Source: Bettongia penicillata ogilbyi
Taxonomy: Eukaryota; Chordata; Mammalia; Diprotodontia; Potoroidae
Length of the DNA: 64,000 nt
Direction: 5' to 3'
NCBI GenBank assembly: GCA_023548195.1
Contig: JAJHZJ010000414.1
Location: forward strand, 2,069,676 to 2,133,675
The notes under the pieces are model-generated. The model saw only the letters and a program-made list of their open reading frames with translations. It did not search any database and was not told where the DNA came from. Made by a program: the position numbers and the translations under genes. Below, in pieces: positions 49,501 to 52,316 of this stretch (positions are counted from its first letter, which is position 1; each line of letters opens with the position of its first letter).

Positions 49501-49871
49501 CTTTATATAAAAGCAAGCTATTATTATTCTTAACCTAAGCCCTGTTTCCCAGTGCCCCTTCTCCTAGCCCTGGCTAGCTTCCACTTTGGCGCCCTCTCCC
49601 AGTTCACCCCGTCTCCCCGCCGCAGCCTTTCCTCCCACTCCAGTCTCTGTCCAGCTGCTCCCCCAGCCTCTTTCAGCTCACCTTGTCTTTCCAAAAACTC
49701 TACCCAGAAGGTGCCTTCGGTGGGGCCGGCTTTGACCGTGCACTCGCCTCCCCCGGACTTCCTCGGGCTCTGGAAATACTTTTGCAGTTTCCTCTCTATT
49801 CCAGAACAGAGCTTGGGTACCAGGACCAGGACCCGGTAAGGCGGGTCGGAGGCTGTGCGGTCAGCGGCCAT
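1369..49871 (-). CDS. PARP14: PARP14, 5' two-thirds of the coding sequence (8 exons, continues beyond position 1)
   Basis: Encodes an interferon-induced, macrodomain-containing mono-ADP-ribosyltransferase. In the family it transfers single ADP-ribose units, and its macrodomain 1 can bind or remove ADP-ribose in antiviral and STAT6 signalling. Eight exons were placed by similarity to mammalian PARP14 and by GT-AG sites: 49871-49682, 38448-38318, 35753-35720, 35122-34874, 27347-27111, 15943-13665, 6676-6443 and 1590-1369. The junction phases agree at every step and give 3576 nt with no stop (1192 codons). Predicted layout: RRM-like modules about residues 1-280, KH-like modules about 300-800, macro1 about 805-985, macro2 about 1020-1192. 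Macro3, WWE and the catalytic ART domain are outside the window. Introns are about 11.2, 2.6, 0.6, 7.5, 11.2, 7.0 and 4.9 kb and full of retroelements. Identity is from recalled family sequence, not a search, but the agreement in order and phase is strong. Confidence 0.95.
1591..2964. other. Intron 7 stretch with microsatellites only
   Basis: No exon or classifiable transposon was recognised. It includes a (TG)n run at about 2398-2436 and an (ATG/AAG)n trinucleotide run at 2917-2947. The small open frames here show no family resemblance. Confidence 0.5.
2965..3235 (-). repeat. CORE-SINE (MIR/THER1/MAR1-like)
   Basis: Contains the hallmark string gcatgccaggaactgtgctaag, the ...gaaatgagac...gttcagtgacttg...cagctag core and the ctgactccaggcccagc...ctctatcc tRNA-related end. 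On this strand it reads as the reverse complement of a marsupial CORE-SINE. Confidence 0.8.
3330..3695 (+). mobile_element. L2 LINE 3' end
   Basis: Untranslated 3' part of an L2-type LINE ending in the typical agcatccagtac...tgcctggcat...gtaggtgcttaataaatgcttgttg tail. The tail is interrupted by the HAL1 insertion that starts at ~3696 and appears to resume after 6403. Confidence 0.65.
3696..6402 (+). mobile_element. Full-length, decayed HAL1 (half-L1) retrotransposon
   Basis: About 2.7 kb: a 5' UTR starting gtggggtggagcctagaag..., a decayed ORF1 (~4370-5475), a purine-rich 3' UTR, then an A-rich end. There is no ORF2. It sits in an L2 tail, with an imperfect 15-bp target duplication (aataaatgcttgttg at 3681-3695, aataaatcctggttg at 6403-6417, 13/15). 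ORF1-only elements with an L1-like ORF1 are known as HAL1 in mammals. They are presumably mobilised by L1 ORF2 in trans. Confidence 0.8.
4370..5475 (+). pseudogene. HAL1 ORF1 remnant
   Basis: Multiple stops and frameshifts, but recognisable: the coiled-coil region ([22 protein letters not shown], 4555-4850), the RRM-like part ([22 protein letters not shown], 4950-5000) and the C-terminal part ([21 protein letters not shown], then [16 protein letters not shown] near 5340). This matches the L1 ORF1p chaperone layout. Confidence 0.75.
6443..6676 (-). CDS. PARP14: PARP14 exon 7 (macrodomain 2, first half)
   Basis: 234 nt in phase 0. Acceptor TTTTATTTTAG, donor AAG|GTAGAG. It encodes [39 protein letters not shown]... 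and [18 protein letters not shown], matching human macro2 (TDVVVNSVPLDL...GPLSKSLLEKAGPELQEELDTVG...LDCRYVLHVVAPEW). The first-loop glycine-rich NAAN..GGG type motif is already degenerate in human macro2 and is similarly degenerate here. Confidence 0.94.
6677..7004. other. Intron 6 start; possible degenerate SINE
   Basis: 6710-6860 has text such as gagttcctacctccagaaagcttacaatctg that resembles the body of a dispersed marsupial SINE (ctcaaggagcttacagtctaat type). It is too degraded to classify. No exon. Confidence 0.35.
7005..7350 (-). repeat. CORE-SINE, interrupted
   Basis: Reverse-oriented SINE: ...attatgtggcacgcactttactaag..., cccattttacagttaaagaaactga, then about 75-130 bp of foreign sequence, then gaagtcagatttgaatttaggtc...cacctagcttcccc. 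The interruption is between the core and the tRNA-related head. Confidence 0.65.
7393..7870 (+). mobile_element. Probable L2-type LINE 3' tail
   Basis: The last ~120 bp (ctgtctcacattagaatatcaactc..., agagactgtcttg, aataagtgctttt) resemble the 3' tail of L2-type LINEs. The upstream pyrimidine-rich part is less certain. Short open frames here look accidental. Confidence 0.4.
8170..8490 (+). mobile_element. Old L1 ORF2 3' fragment
   Basis: Encodes a degraded stretch ending [18 protein letters not shown], matching the [13 protein letters not shown] segment near the ORF2 C-terminus that is better preserved at 47.3 kb, followed by a YNRILLS-like remnant. Divergent and truncated. Confidence 0.5.
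8495..8735 (-). repeat. CORE-SINE (MIR/THER1/MAR1-like)
   Basis: Reverse-oriented: tagcatttatgtaagcactttacaaat..., caggatgagtaaattgaggcag, gtagatttgaactcaggtc...ctctatccactgtgc. Confidence 0.7.
9116..9360 (+). repeat. Marsupial tRNA-derived SINE
   Basis: Full SINE: ggggcagctatgtagctcagg head (A-box-like), gctgtgtgaccctggacaag, catctgtaaaatgagctg, gaaatggcaaaccactcc, gtatctttgccaagaaaac, and the end gttggacatgactgaaacaa followed by a (CAA)n-type tail. Confidence 0.85.
9410..9557 (+). repeat. Left half of a SINE split by a retroelement insertion
   Basis: SINE head (aactaggtagtcaagtgaatagagtgc...) up to tgcctcagtttcttattcttt. The right half is at 13188-13312. The junction carries a 19-bp direct repeat (cctcagtttcttattcttt at 9539-9557 and 13188-13206). 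Confidence 0.8.
9990..10310 (-). mobile_element. L1 3' end fragment
   Basis: Plus-strand text cattctgcattctgattcc..., catgtggatggcattttgtatcatgag, cttcactcagcatc, ggcctctctgaagtcttcc is the reverse complement of the end of L1 ORF2 and 3' UTR, as at 43.3-43.6 kb and 16.3-16.8 kb. It carries a 31-bp extra segment at 10161-10191. Confidence 0.7.
10320..11483 (+). mobile_element. L1 ORF2 internal fragment (degenerate)
   Basis: Reads as decayed L1 ORF2 between endonuclease and RT: AAKAVLGEKYV-like at ~10840, a degraded WFFEKINKI-like segment at ~11050, [21 protein letters not shown] at ~11232, then [23 protein letters not shown] and [20 protein letters not shown] to 11483. The part 10320-10700 is less certain. 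Orientation is opposite to both flanking L1/HAL1 parts. Confidence 0.55.
11484..13187 (-). mobile_element. HAL1/L1 5' UTR plus ORF1, 3' truncated
   Basis: Begins at 13187 with ggctggagccaagatggtgg, the usual 5' end of this family. ORF1 pieces are readable on the minus strand at 12470-12243 ([20 protein letters not shown]) and 12271-12074 ([22 protein letters not shown], coiled coil), followed to ~11510 by degraded RRM and C-terminal parts. It stops about 20 bp past the ORF1 end. Confidence 0.75.
13188..13312 (+). repeat. Right half of the split SINE
   Basis: Resumes with cctcagtttcttattctttaaaatgag..., ttactccaaaacctttgcc, and ends ggacacaactgaaaaatga. Pairs with 9410-9557. Confidence 0.8.
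13383..13510 (+). repeat. CORE-SINE, truncated
   Basis: ggcagcctggtatcatgac...gagttatatgaccctgggcaagtcaattgac: head and core of a SINE, just downstream (in gene orientation) of the PARP14 giant-exon donor. Confidence 0.6.
13665..15943 (-). CDS. PARP14: PARP14 giant exon 6 (KH-like region, macrodomain 1, linker)
   Basis: 2279 nt, uninterrupted. Acceptor TTTTTTTAG ends at 15944, donor CAG|GTGGGT follows 13665. It encodes residues ~281-1040. The start reads [11 protein letters not shown]...[16 protein letters not shown], matching human [16 protein letters not shown]. The central ~500 residues are the PARP14 KH-like tandem modules (for example [24 protein letters not shown]). Macrodomain 1 covers about 13830-14372 (residues ~805-985), with [36 protein letters not shown] and IHAVGPKW. 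The second phosphate loop reads [11 protein letters not shown], where human PARP14 has PAISSGVFGFP. The reading frame continues past the donor to a stop at 13536, but homology ends at the splice site. Confidence 0.96.
15944..16284. other. Intron 5 next to the giant exon
   Basis: No repeat or exon recognised. Confidence 0.4.
16285..16795 (-). mobile_element. L1 3' end fragment
   Basis: Reverse-oriented: ttgagttccatattttatc...ctttcccttcccc (3' UTR), cattctgcattcactcc..., gtggatagcatttttcatcat, gtacaaaaatattcgattacgttcatataccac, ending at the ORF2 C-terminal [27 protein letters not shown] peptide (an L1 MNVMEYC motif). Confidence 0.75.
16796..17369. other. Intron 5, no recognised feature
   Basis: Small open frames on both strands lack any family motif. 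No repeat identified. Confidence 0.4.
17370..17511 (+). repeat. CORE-SINE, left part, split by HAL1
   Basis: aaggacttggaatcagcagtcctgggtttgag... is a SINE head. The core/tail resumes at 20402 (ttctaatcttcaaagtgctatgtaaatgtgag...ttattattat) after the HAL1. Confidence 0.55.
18218..19333 (+). pseudogene. HAL1 ORF1 (L1 ORF1p-like nucleic-acid chaperone), lightly broken
   Basis: Start [19 protein letters not shown] at 18218. Frame shifts near 18380-18395 and 18760, and a TAA at about 19112-19114. The natural TGA is at 19331-19333. Layout: charged N-terminus; a long heptad coiled coil (18400-18740: [19 protein letters not shown], then [19 protein letters not shown], then [19 protein letters not shown]); an RRM-like domain ([18 protein letters not shown], then [19 protein letters not shown]); and a C-terminal domain ([14 protein letters not shown], then [13 protein letters not shown]). 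The family binds RNA as trimers and is needed for L1 retrotransposition. Confidence 0.85.
19467..19558 (+). repeat. (CA)n microsatellite inside the HAL1 3' UTR
   Basis: Interrupted CA/TG repeat. The antisense HAL1 at 51.5-54.3 kb has a (GT)n run at the equivalent position (52275-52313), so it is an inherited component of the element. Confidence 0.75.
20402..21057. other. Intron 5; SINE tail then unclassified DNA
   Basis: 20402-20465 is the right part of the SINE split by the HAL1. From 20466 to 21057 nothing was recognised. Confidence 0.4.
21058..21450 (+). mobile_element. L2 LINE 3' end
   Basis: Text ctccttgctgttctagcaac..., catctctcagctttgggc, atgctctccttact, ttctacaggaagtgtttctc, ending cagcacttagtaggtgcttaccttggcacatagtaggtgcttaataaatactgatgg. 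This is the L2 C-terminal/3' UTR pattern. The tail motif is partly duplicated. Confidence 0.7.
21580..23310 (+). mobile_element. Long L2 LINE fragment (RT to 3' end)
   Basis: Frame-broken translation contains CR1/L2 RT-like pieces: [37 protein letters not shown] (the segment before the YADD box) and [14 protein letters not shown]. It continues through the cctcacatagtaactccagtggctccc segment to the tail gcctcagtgcttagcagagtgcc...gaataaacagttaatc. One of the longest L2 copies here. All frames are broken. Confidence 0.7.
23311..23839. other. Intron 5, no recognised feature
   Basis: No exon or repeat could be supported. Confidence 0.4.
23840..24090 (-). repeat. Marsupial tRNA-derived SINE
   Basis: Reverse-oriented: ttggcaaagatactggaatgc..., ctgattttgcaggtgaggaaactgaa, gttaagtgacttgcccaggg, ggtcagatttgcacc, gtcttccagactc...gggccacctaattgcccc. 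Confidence 0.85.
24091..24896. other. Intron 5; degenerate SINE core at 24230-24330, otherwise unclassified
   Basis: 24230-24330 (aaggtcatctggttcactcagaggttaagtgacttagccaggg...) is a reverse-oriented SINE core remnant. The rest shows no recognised feature. Confidence 0.4.
24897..25260 (+). repeat. CORE-SINE, interrupted
   Basis: cagtgaatggggtgctggatctgg...gtgtgatcctggg, then ~100 bp of foreign sequence (24985-25095), then ccttaacctctgtttgcctc..., cctcccagagatgttatgagg, agtgcctggcacaaagtaag. Confidence 0.7.
25261..26689. other. Intron 5; one faint SINE, otherwise no feature
   Basis: 25995-26180 resembles a degraded plus-strand CORE-SINE (...gtagtcaggagactttagttc, cctcagtttctttatctac). Nothing else recognised, and the open frame around 26374-26610 has no motif. 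Confidence 0.4.
26690..27015 (+). repeat. Two degraded CORE-SINEs in tandem
   Basis: 26690-26820 and 26825-27015 each carry a SINE head (tgtagtgggtcaacagcaag; gtggatagagggctagac), the tgaccatgggcaag / ggctatgggcaaat core, and the second ends ggctcggataatgtacataaaatgctttgtaaac. They lie about 100 bp downstream, in gene orientation, of PARP14 exon 5. Confidence 0.6.
27111..27347 (-). CDS. PARP14: PARP14 exon 5 (third RRM-like module)
   Basis: 237 nt. Acceptor TTCACAG, donor CAAG|GTAATA. It encodes DTKTFVDRC..., then [20 protein letters not shown] (RNP2-like first strand and helix), [13 protein letters not shown] and NSALIEFFD (RNP1-like strand). This matches the human [27 protein letters not shown] module. 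It is followed by the giant exon in the correct phase. An L1 copy starts only about 230 bp upstream (5' side) of the acceptor, inside intron 4. Confidence 0.94.
27575..29628 (+). mobile_element. L1 element, 5' UTR + ORF1, truncated before ORF2
   Basis: The 5' end is near agatggcagagtgatcg. The 5' UTR runs to ~28180. ORF1 starts about 28189 ([15 protein letters not shown]), with coiled coil and C-terminal remnants to ~29265 ([16 protein letters not shown] at 29125), then ~360 bp of inter-ORF region. It stops at 29628 where a second L1 starts in the same direction. This L1 lineage differs from the HAL1s in 5' UTR and N-terminus. Confidence 0.75.
28189..29265 (+). pseudogene. L1 ORF1 remnant
   Basis: N-terminus open to 28398 ([13 protein letters not shown]...[18 protein letters not shown]), then broken by several frameshifts and stops. 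The [23 protein letters not shown] coil at ~28400 and the RRM/C-terminal region up to the [19 protein letters not shown] end are recognisable. Confidence 0.7.
29629..33070 (+). mobile_element. Second L1 head-to-tail: 5' UTR, ORF1, inter-ORF, ORF2 endonuclease; 3' truncated
   Basis: Starts ttctgggagccaagatattgg at ~29630. The 5' UTR is homologous to 27.6-28.2 kb. ORF1 remnant 30200-31330, inter-ORF region 31330-31915, ORF2 from 31917. The homology stops at ~33070 in the A-rich tract after [13 protein letters not shown], well before RT. No clear target duplication was found. Confidence 0.75.
31917..33070 (+). pseudogene. L1 ORF2 N-terminal (APE-type endonuclease) remnant
   Basis: Open to 32417: [16 protein letters not shown] (Asn of the active site), [11 protein letters not shown] (catalytic Glu region, QETHL in most L1s), [42 protein letters not shown]. 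The GDFN-type motif is degraded to GGSS. After that the reading is broken, through a [15 protein letters not shown] and an [12 protein letters not shown] segment (catalytic SDH) near 32600, to the [16 protein letters not shown] segment. Not functional. Confidence 0.8.
33095..33480 (-). repeat. Degenerate SINE-like repeat
   Basis: ttcaataaatatgttttaaaaa...tattgtgctgggtactagagg...gataaataaggc resembles the body of a marsupial SINE (tgtgccaggcactgtgctaagcgctgg type), followed by ggaaagggagaaag text. Class uncertain. Confidence 0.4.
33680..33930 (-). repeat. Marsupial tRNA-derived SINE
   Basis: Reverse-oriented: gtgaggcaaacaaggtcaag..., tgacttatctagggtcacacagttagtaagtgtctgaagtc..., cttcctggttacaagcctgaccctctatctgctaatccacctagctgcccc. 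Confidence 0.8.
34110..34360 (+). repeat. CORE-SINE, degraded
   Basis: gcactagctgtttgaccctggtcaac..., ttcttcatctgtaagatggg, taaataaagtgcttttcaaatcttc. Plus orientation. Confidence 0.6.
34490..34690 (-). repeat. CORE-SINE/MIR-like, degraded
   Basis: ccttaaaggtcatcaagttc..., cattttacagatgaagaaac, gaactcaggtcttcctgc, cagcattctatccgc. Reverse orientation, 170 bp from exon 4. Confidence 0.65.
34874..35122 (-). CDS. PARP14: PARP14 exon 4 (second RRM-like module)
   Basis: 249 nt. Acceptor ...AAAACTAG, donor ATTG|GTAAGC. It encodes [11 protein letters not shown]...VALKNL...[13 protein letters not shown]...[20 protein letters not shown], with the [10 protein letters not shown] core and the FEVEI...AVLTF strand pair of the second RRM-like fold, conserved with human PARP14. 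Both ends are split-codon phases matching their neighbours. Confidence 0.93.
35720..35753 (-). CDS. PARP14: PARP14 microexon 3 (34 nt)
   Basis: A 34-nt exon between acceptor TCTTTAG and donor AAG|GTAACA encodes [11 protein letters not shown] plus one base. It fits exactly between exon 2 (phase 0) and exon 4, which starts with two bases completing GAT (Asp). The resulting ESKIK...QDVSED matches the ESKTK...PDVSEE linker of human PARP14. The acceptor polypyrimidine tract is short and A-interrupted, so inclusion may be variable. The main support is the exact phase and the ESK...DVSE match. Confidence 0.82.
35754..36639. other. Intron 2, no recognised feature
   Basis: Upstream (gene sense) of the microexon. 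No repeat family or exon could be supported. Short frames at 36268-36490 are unremarkable. Confidence 0.4.
36640..37470 (+). mobile_element. Old L1 ORF1 fragment carrying a SINE insertion
   Basis: Divergent ORF1 text on both sides of a SINE: a coil-like part at 36640-36880, and at 37140-37470 a degraded [13 protein letters not shown], then [10 protein letters not shown], then ENEKEKS-like series, matching the L1 ORF1 pattern (NLKI..PE..., NLP..., E.IKIERIHR, KEKSRNI). Much older than the other L1s here. Confidence 0.5.
36885..37140 (+). repeat. CORE-SINE inside the old L1
   Basis: Well-preserved: agtggatagagggttggacctgg..., gacctgagttcagatctgacctcag, cctctgtttgcctcaattcc, gcccctacctcccaggcttgtgagg, ending tagtaggtgctaaataaatattag and a (TTA)n tail. 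Confidence 0.85.
37471..38317. other. Intron 2; SINE head remnant at 37471-37570, otherwise unclassified
   Basis: 37471-37570 (ttaactgacttgcagctagcaagtgtcaggctggatttgaactcaggtc) is a reverse SINE head. 37830-38080 has faint SINE-body similarity. No exon other than 38318-38448. Confidence 0.4.
38318..38448 (-). CDS. PARP14: PARP14 exon 2 (RRM-like segment)
   Basis: This short exon was found by reading the minus strand between exon 1 and exon 4. Acceptor TTTTTCAG ends at 38449, the exon is 131 nt, and the donor is GGA|GTAAAT. With the base carried from exon 1 it reads [28 protein letters not shown], aligning with the VLERKNHEL...FKLTVQLP segment of human PARP14. It ends in phase 0. The donor has A rather than G at the last exon base, which is slightly weak but common. 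Confidence 0.88.
38850..39110 (-). repeat. CORE-SINE (MIR/THER1/MAR1-like)
   Basis: Reverse-oriented, long: catgcattgtgctaagcacc..., acctcatttgatcctcacaa, ttttacaaatgaggaaacagag, caaggtcacacagtta, ttcctgactccaggc. Confidence 0.8.
39175..39415 (+). mobile_element. L1 3' end fragment
   Basis: aaataaaatagatgcttattggggaatgagtaaacaaattatggtatgtaaat...ctataagaaag is the ORF2 C-terminal/3' region of an older L1, truncated, abutting the next L1. Confidence 0.5.
39419..43083 (+). mobile_element. L1 with 5' UTR and ORF2 but ORF1 deleted
   Basis: 5' UTR homologous to 27.8-28.15 kb runs 39419-~39730, then jumps directly to the post-ORF1 text acttatctcaagagaggcataaaaaggtaaacagg, so about 1.1 kb holding ORF1 is missing. 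The inter-ORF region and ORF2 follow (40.36-43.08 kb), with further internal deletions near 41285 and 42890-42945. The right end (ORF2 codons for [12 protein letters not shown]...[12 protein letters not shown]) is cut by an oppositely oriented L1 at 43084. Confidence 0.75.
40360..43083 (+). pseudogene. L1 ORF2 remnant (endonuclease and reverse transcriptase)
   Basis: EN part 40476-40865 ([19 protein letters not shown], then [20 protein letters not shown]). RT part 41482-42307 in two frames: [28 protein letters not shown], then [51 protein letters not shown], and the catalytic box FVDDMM where functional L1s have FADDM. The C-terminal part 42610-42891 reads [20 protein letters not shown]. Multiple stops and frameshifts; dead. 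Confidence 0.85.
43084..44565 (-). mobile_element. 5'-truncated L1 3' half, inserted into the plus-strand L1
   Basis: Reads right to left. ORF2 C-terminal part: [20 protein letters not shown] at 44413 down, and [20 protein letters not shown]...[20 protein letters not shown] at 44015-43626. Then 3' UTR with the polypurine stretch (43150-43200, antisense) and an A-rich tail (T-rich at 43085-43110). The left junction ends the plus-strand L1 in mid-ORF2 (after KTTL). The right end is near a poly-T tract at 44568-44578. Confidence 0.8.
44566..45430. other. Intron 1 stretch, unclassified
   Basis: About 860 bp between L1 blocks. No ORF, SINE or LINE motif recognised. Confidence 0.4.
45431..46430 (-). 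mobile_element. L1 ORF2 fragment with an inserted 256-bp inverted copy
   Basis: Reading right to left: ORF2 from the FADD-like box (plus text gtatatcatcatatcatctgc ~46330) to a Trp-Tyr-rich region at ~45800. Then a 256-bp piece of the ORF2 C-terminal part (45525-45780: [40 protein letters not shown]), then return to the interrupted ORF2 (TTGGTACTGACTAAGAA repeated at 45777-45793 and 45504-45520). Confidence 0.75.
46431..46984. other. Intron 1, no recognised feature except a faint SINE core
   Basis: 46690-46810 has a reverse MIR-like core (...gatgagagaactgaggcccag). The rest is unclassified. Confidence 0.4.
46985..47897 (+). mobile_element. L1 3' end (ORF2 C-terminus and 3' UTR)
   Basis: Starts ttactattgattagaaaaatgcaaatgaaaataac (LLIREMQ-type), runs through 47092-47493 ([78 protein letters not shown]), then the 3' UTR to gaaaacaaattaattataaa. 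The source-like arm of the inverted duplication is 47099-47354. Confidence 0.85.
47898..48560 (+). mobile_element. Second L1 3' end, same orientation
   Basis: aaatgtgcataccttttcacccagc... is the same ORF2 segment again, through the 3' UTR (ccacatccagagaaagaac, ggagagggaagggggagac, gttttgtggaagtgaatgttg) and an A-rich tail. More diverged than its left neighbour. Confidence 0.8.
48561..49309. other. Intron 1, no recognised feature
   Basis: No exon or repeat was supported. Small frames lack motifs. Confidence 0.4.
49310..49535 (+). repeat. CORE-SINE close to PARP14 exon 1
   Basis: taataatgtgactatggacaagcg..., cctctgcctctatttcctc, cgtctacctcccagagctg, agcttagcccaatgcctggcacatgatag. Plus orientation, ~150 bp inside intron 1. 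Confidence 0.75.
49682..49871 (-). CDS. PARP14: PARP14 exon 1 (start codon, first RRM-like segment)
   Basis: Starts at ATG 49871-49869 (protein [11 protein letters not shown]...). It contains [17 protein letters not shown], which closely matches the KLQMYFQSPKRSGGGEC-type motif near the N-terminus of human PARP14. It ends at donor AAG|GTGAGC, with the last exon base at 49682, leaving one base of a split codon. The open frame continues upstream without a stop to about 50015, but the upstream start there would be GTG, so the ATG is the credible start. The context before the ATG is only moderate (T at -3, G at +4). The first ~20 residues differ from human, which is normal for this fast-evolving protein. 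Confidence 0.92.
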
Positions 49872-50100
49872 CGAAGCAGGTGTAAGCTGGGAGCCGGGGC
49901 TACGACGTTCATTCGCTGGGCTCTGGAGGGAGTAACTGGGGAGCAGAGAGGGCAGAAGCAGGGGAGCAGTCAGCACTCGCTCCTTGCTCCTTAGACCAAC
50001 TCCTCTCCCCACCACCCCGCCCCGCCCTAGATGGCTTGTAAACTTTCAGTTTCATTTCCCCAAAGCTCCTTTCTCATTCCCACCTTCACAATGGATGTCT
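49872..50100 (-). promoter_or_regulatory. PARP14 promoter / 5' UTR with GC box and ISRE-like site
   Basis: This stretch is directly upstream of the PARP14 start codon and locally GC-rich, unlike the AT-rich surroundings. A GC box (ccccgccccgccc, 50015-50027) is a typical Sp1-type site. An interferon-stimulated response element lies at 50047-50061: read on the minus strand it is GGGGAAATGAAACTG, one mismatch from the classical 15-base consensus (YAGTTTCRYTTTYCC in reverse). No TATA box is seen, so a GC-rich TATA-less promoter with a start site between about 49.9 and 50.05 kb is inferred. PARP14 is known to be interferon-induced, which fits. Confidence 0.7.
50047..50061 (-). promoter_or_regulatory. 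ISRE-like element
   Basis: CAGTTTCATTTCCCC on the plus strand, ~180 bp upstream of the PARP14 ATG. It contains the invariant GAAACT half-site and a GGAAA half-site, and matches 14 of 15 positions of the classical ISRE consensus. ISGF3 or IRF binding is inferred from sequence only. Confidence 0.65.
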
Positions 50101-50639
50101 CTGGATGTTACAGAGGATAAGCAAAGGCTGTGCTGGGGTCCTGAGGCGGGAAAAGGAAAGCCCATCCTGGATCTGGCAAGCAGCACCTTCTCGAGGCTCC
50201 CCGCCTTGGCCTCTCCGGAATCAACACATCTCTCGGTCCAGGACCCCCTGCTCACTTCCCTTTAGGGTGATGAGAGAGCGCTTGGAAAATGGGGTCAGCT
50301 CTGCTTTCAGTGTCTTGTTTGGGGGGAAAGGGATTCACATATAAAGCCATGAAAATTCCAGAAAACTTGAAGCCATGAAAAACACTAATTCGTGTCTTCT
50401 CTTGAAAAAAGAAAAAAACAAAACAAAACACAGAGCTTGTTTAGTGGTAGGCTCTCGTTCAGAACTCAGAGCTTTGCAAGACCACCTAGGGGCTCCGTTC
50501 AGCCTCAGAGCTTTAAGTCTTGCAGGGTCATAGATTTAGAGGTAGAAGAGACCTTAGGGATTAGCGAGTTCCATGCCCTCTTTTATAAAGGAGGGAAATG
50601 AAGCTCAGAGAAGTTACGATTCACGGAATGTCCCACTAG
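50101..50639. other. PARP14 upstream flank
   Basis: GC-richer shoulder of the promoter region. No second transcription unit is recognisable. 50525-50620 has a short MIR-like core (aggtagaagagaccttaggg...aaatgaagctcagag). Confidence 0.4.
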
Positions 50640-50885
50640 GAAGGGGACAAGCATTTCTATAGCGCTTACCGTGTGCCAGTCACCGTGCTAAGTGCTTAAC
50701 TAATACCTCATTTGATCCTGAAAGCCCTTTTGAGGGAGGCGCTGCTATTCTCCCATTTTGTGGTTGAGGAAACTGAAAGAAAGGTTAAGCGTCTTACTTA
50801 GGGCGACGCAACTTTTGTCTGAGGCTGGATGGGAATTCAGGTCTTCCTGACCCCAGAATCATTGCTCTCTGAGTTACCTAGCTGC
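50640..50885 (-). repeat. CORE-SINE (MIR/THER1/MAR1-like)
   Basis: Reverse-oriented, near full length: tatagcgcttaccgtgtgcc..., cctcatttgatcctgaaagc, cattttgtggttgaggaaac, gggaattcaggtcttcctgacc..., ttacctagctgcttc. Confidence 0.85.
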
Positions 50886-51169
50886 TTCAGGGACTGAGGT
50901 GGTAAGCCATGATTTTCAGTCAGGTCGTTGGATTTCAGAGTCAGCACCATCCCCCTTTTCCACGCTTGTCTTTGTCACTCACTCCTTATCCTGGGCCTTT
51001 GAGCAAGTTTCCTATATTTGATAGCAATAAGGTCTAGGAACAAATGAGGGTTTTCTTCTAATAGTATTTACTCCTGTTTGTTGGAGATTTATTCGAGAGT
51101 AGAACTATATCCATGAATTCTCAGTTATACACCCGTATATACAAATATAAATATATAATAAATATAAAT

Positions 51170-51216
51170 CTATATCTTTATCTGTATCTATGTCTCTGTC
51201 TCTGTCTATCTATCTG

Positions 51217-51262
<46 letters not shown>

Positions 51263-51281
51263 ATCTATCTATCTATCTATC
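51170..51281 (+). repeat. (TCTA)n microsatellite
   Basis: Roughly 25 TCTA/TCTG units, imperfect at the left end. The open frame through it is an artefact. Confidence 0.9.
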
Positions 51282-51476
51282 CACATAAAACAAAAAGAAG
51301 CCCTGAGCAAATTCTTTCTTCTCTTGTGAAAATGTCATTTCCTTTATGGTCAAAGGGCTACGAAAATGTGCAAACCCTTGAACCCAGCAATACATCTTCT
51401 AGGACTGTATCCCAAAGAGATTATAAAAATGGGAAAAGGACCCACATGTAGAGAAATATTTATTGGAACTCTTTTT

Positions 51477-52271
51477 TTAATGTTTATTTACTTTTAGTTT
51501 TCAACATCATTTCCACAAAATTTTGAGTTCCAAATTTTCTCCCCCTTTATTTCATCCCCTACCCCATAAAGTCTTGCATTCTGATTACCCTTTCTCTCAA
51601 TATGCCCTCCCTTCTATCACAACCCTCCCTTCCCTTATCCCCATCTTCTCTCTTTTCTTGTAGGGCAAGATAGATTTCTATACCCCATTACCTGTATTTC
51701 TTATTTCCCAGTTGTATGCAAAAACAATTTTCAACATTCATTCCTAAAACTGACTTCCAAGTTCTCTCTGTTCCTCCCTCCCCACTTATCCCACTGAGAA
51801 GACAAATAATTCAGTATGGGCTATTTATGTGTAGCTTTGCAAAAGTCATGTTGTATAACCCTATATTTCCCTCTACCCTATCCTGCTCCCCATTTATTCT
51901 ATTCTCTCTTTTGACCTCATCTCTTCCCAAAAGTGTTTACTTCTAATTACTTCCTCCTCCCATTTGCCCTCCCTTCTATCATTCCCCCCACTCTACTTGT
52001 CCCCTTCTTCCCTACTTTCCTGTAGTGTAAGATAGATTTTCATTCCAAATTGAGTGATCATGTTATTCCCCCCTTAAGTCAAATGTGAAGAGAATCAGCT
52101 TCACTTTTTTTCCTCTCACCTCCTTTTTTCTCCTCCATTGAAAAAGCTTTTTCTTGCCTCTTTTACGAGAGACAATTTGCCACATTGCATTTCTCCTTTT
52201 CTCCTCCCAATATATTCCTCTTTCACCCCTTAATTTTATTTTTTATATCATCCCTTCATATTTACCCTTTG

Positions 52272-52316
<45 letters not shown>

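Noticed and set aside
49530..50015. N-terminal extension of PARP14 exon 1 by 48 residues
   Set aside because: The frame is open, but its first codon is GTG and the extra residues match no PARP14; ATG at 49871 is the better start. The frame past 49682 is intron read-through.
51113..51451. 112-codon frame with Leu/Ser/Ile/Tyr repeats
   Set aside because: Translation of the (TCTA)n microsatellite and adjoining L1 text.
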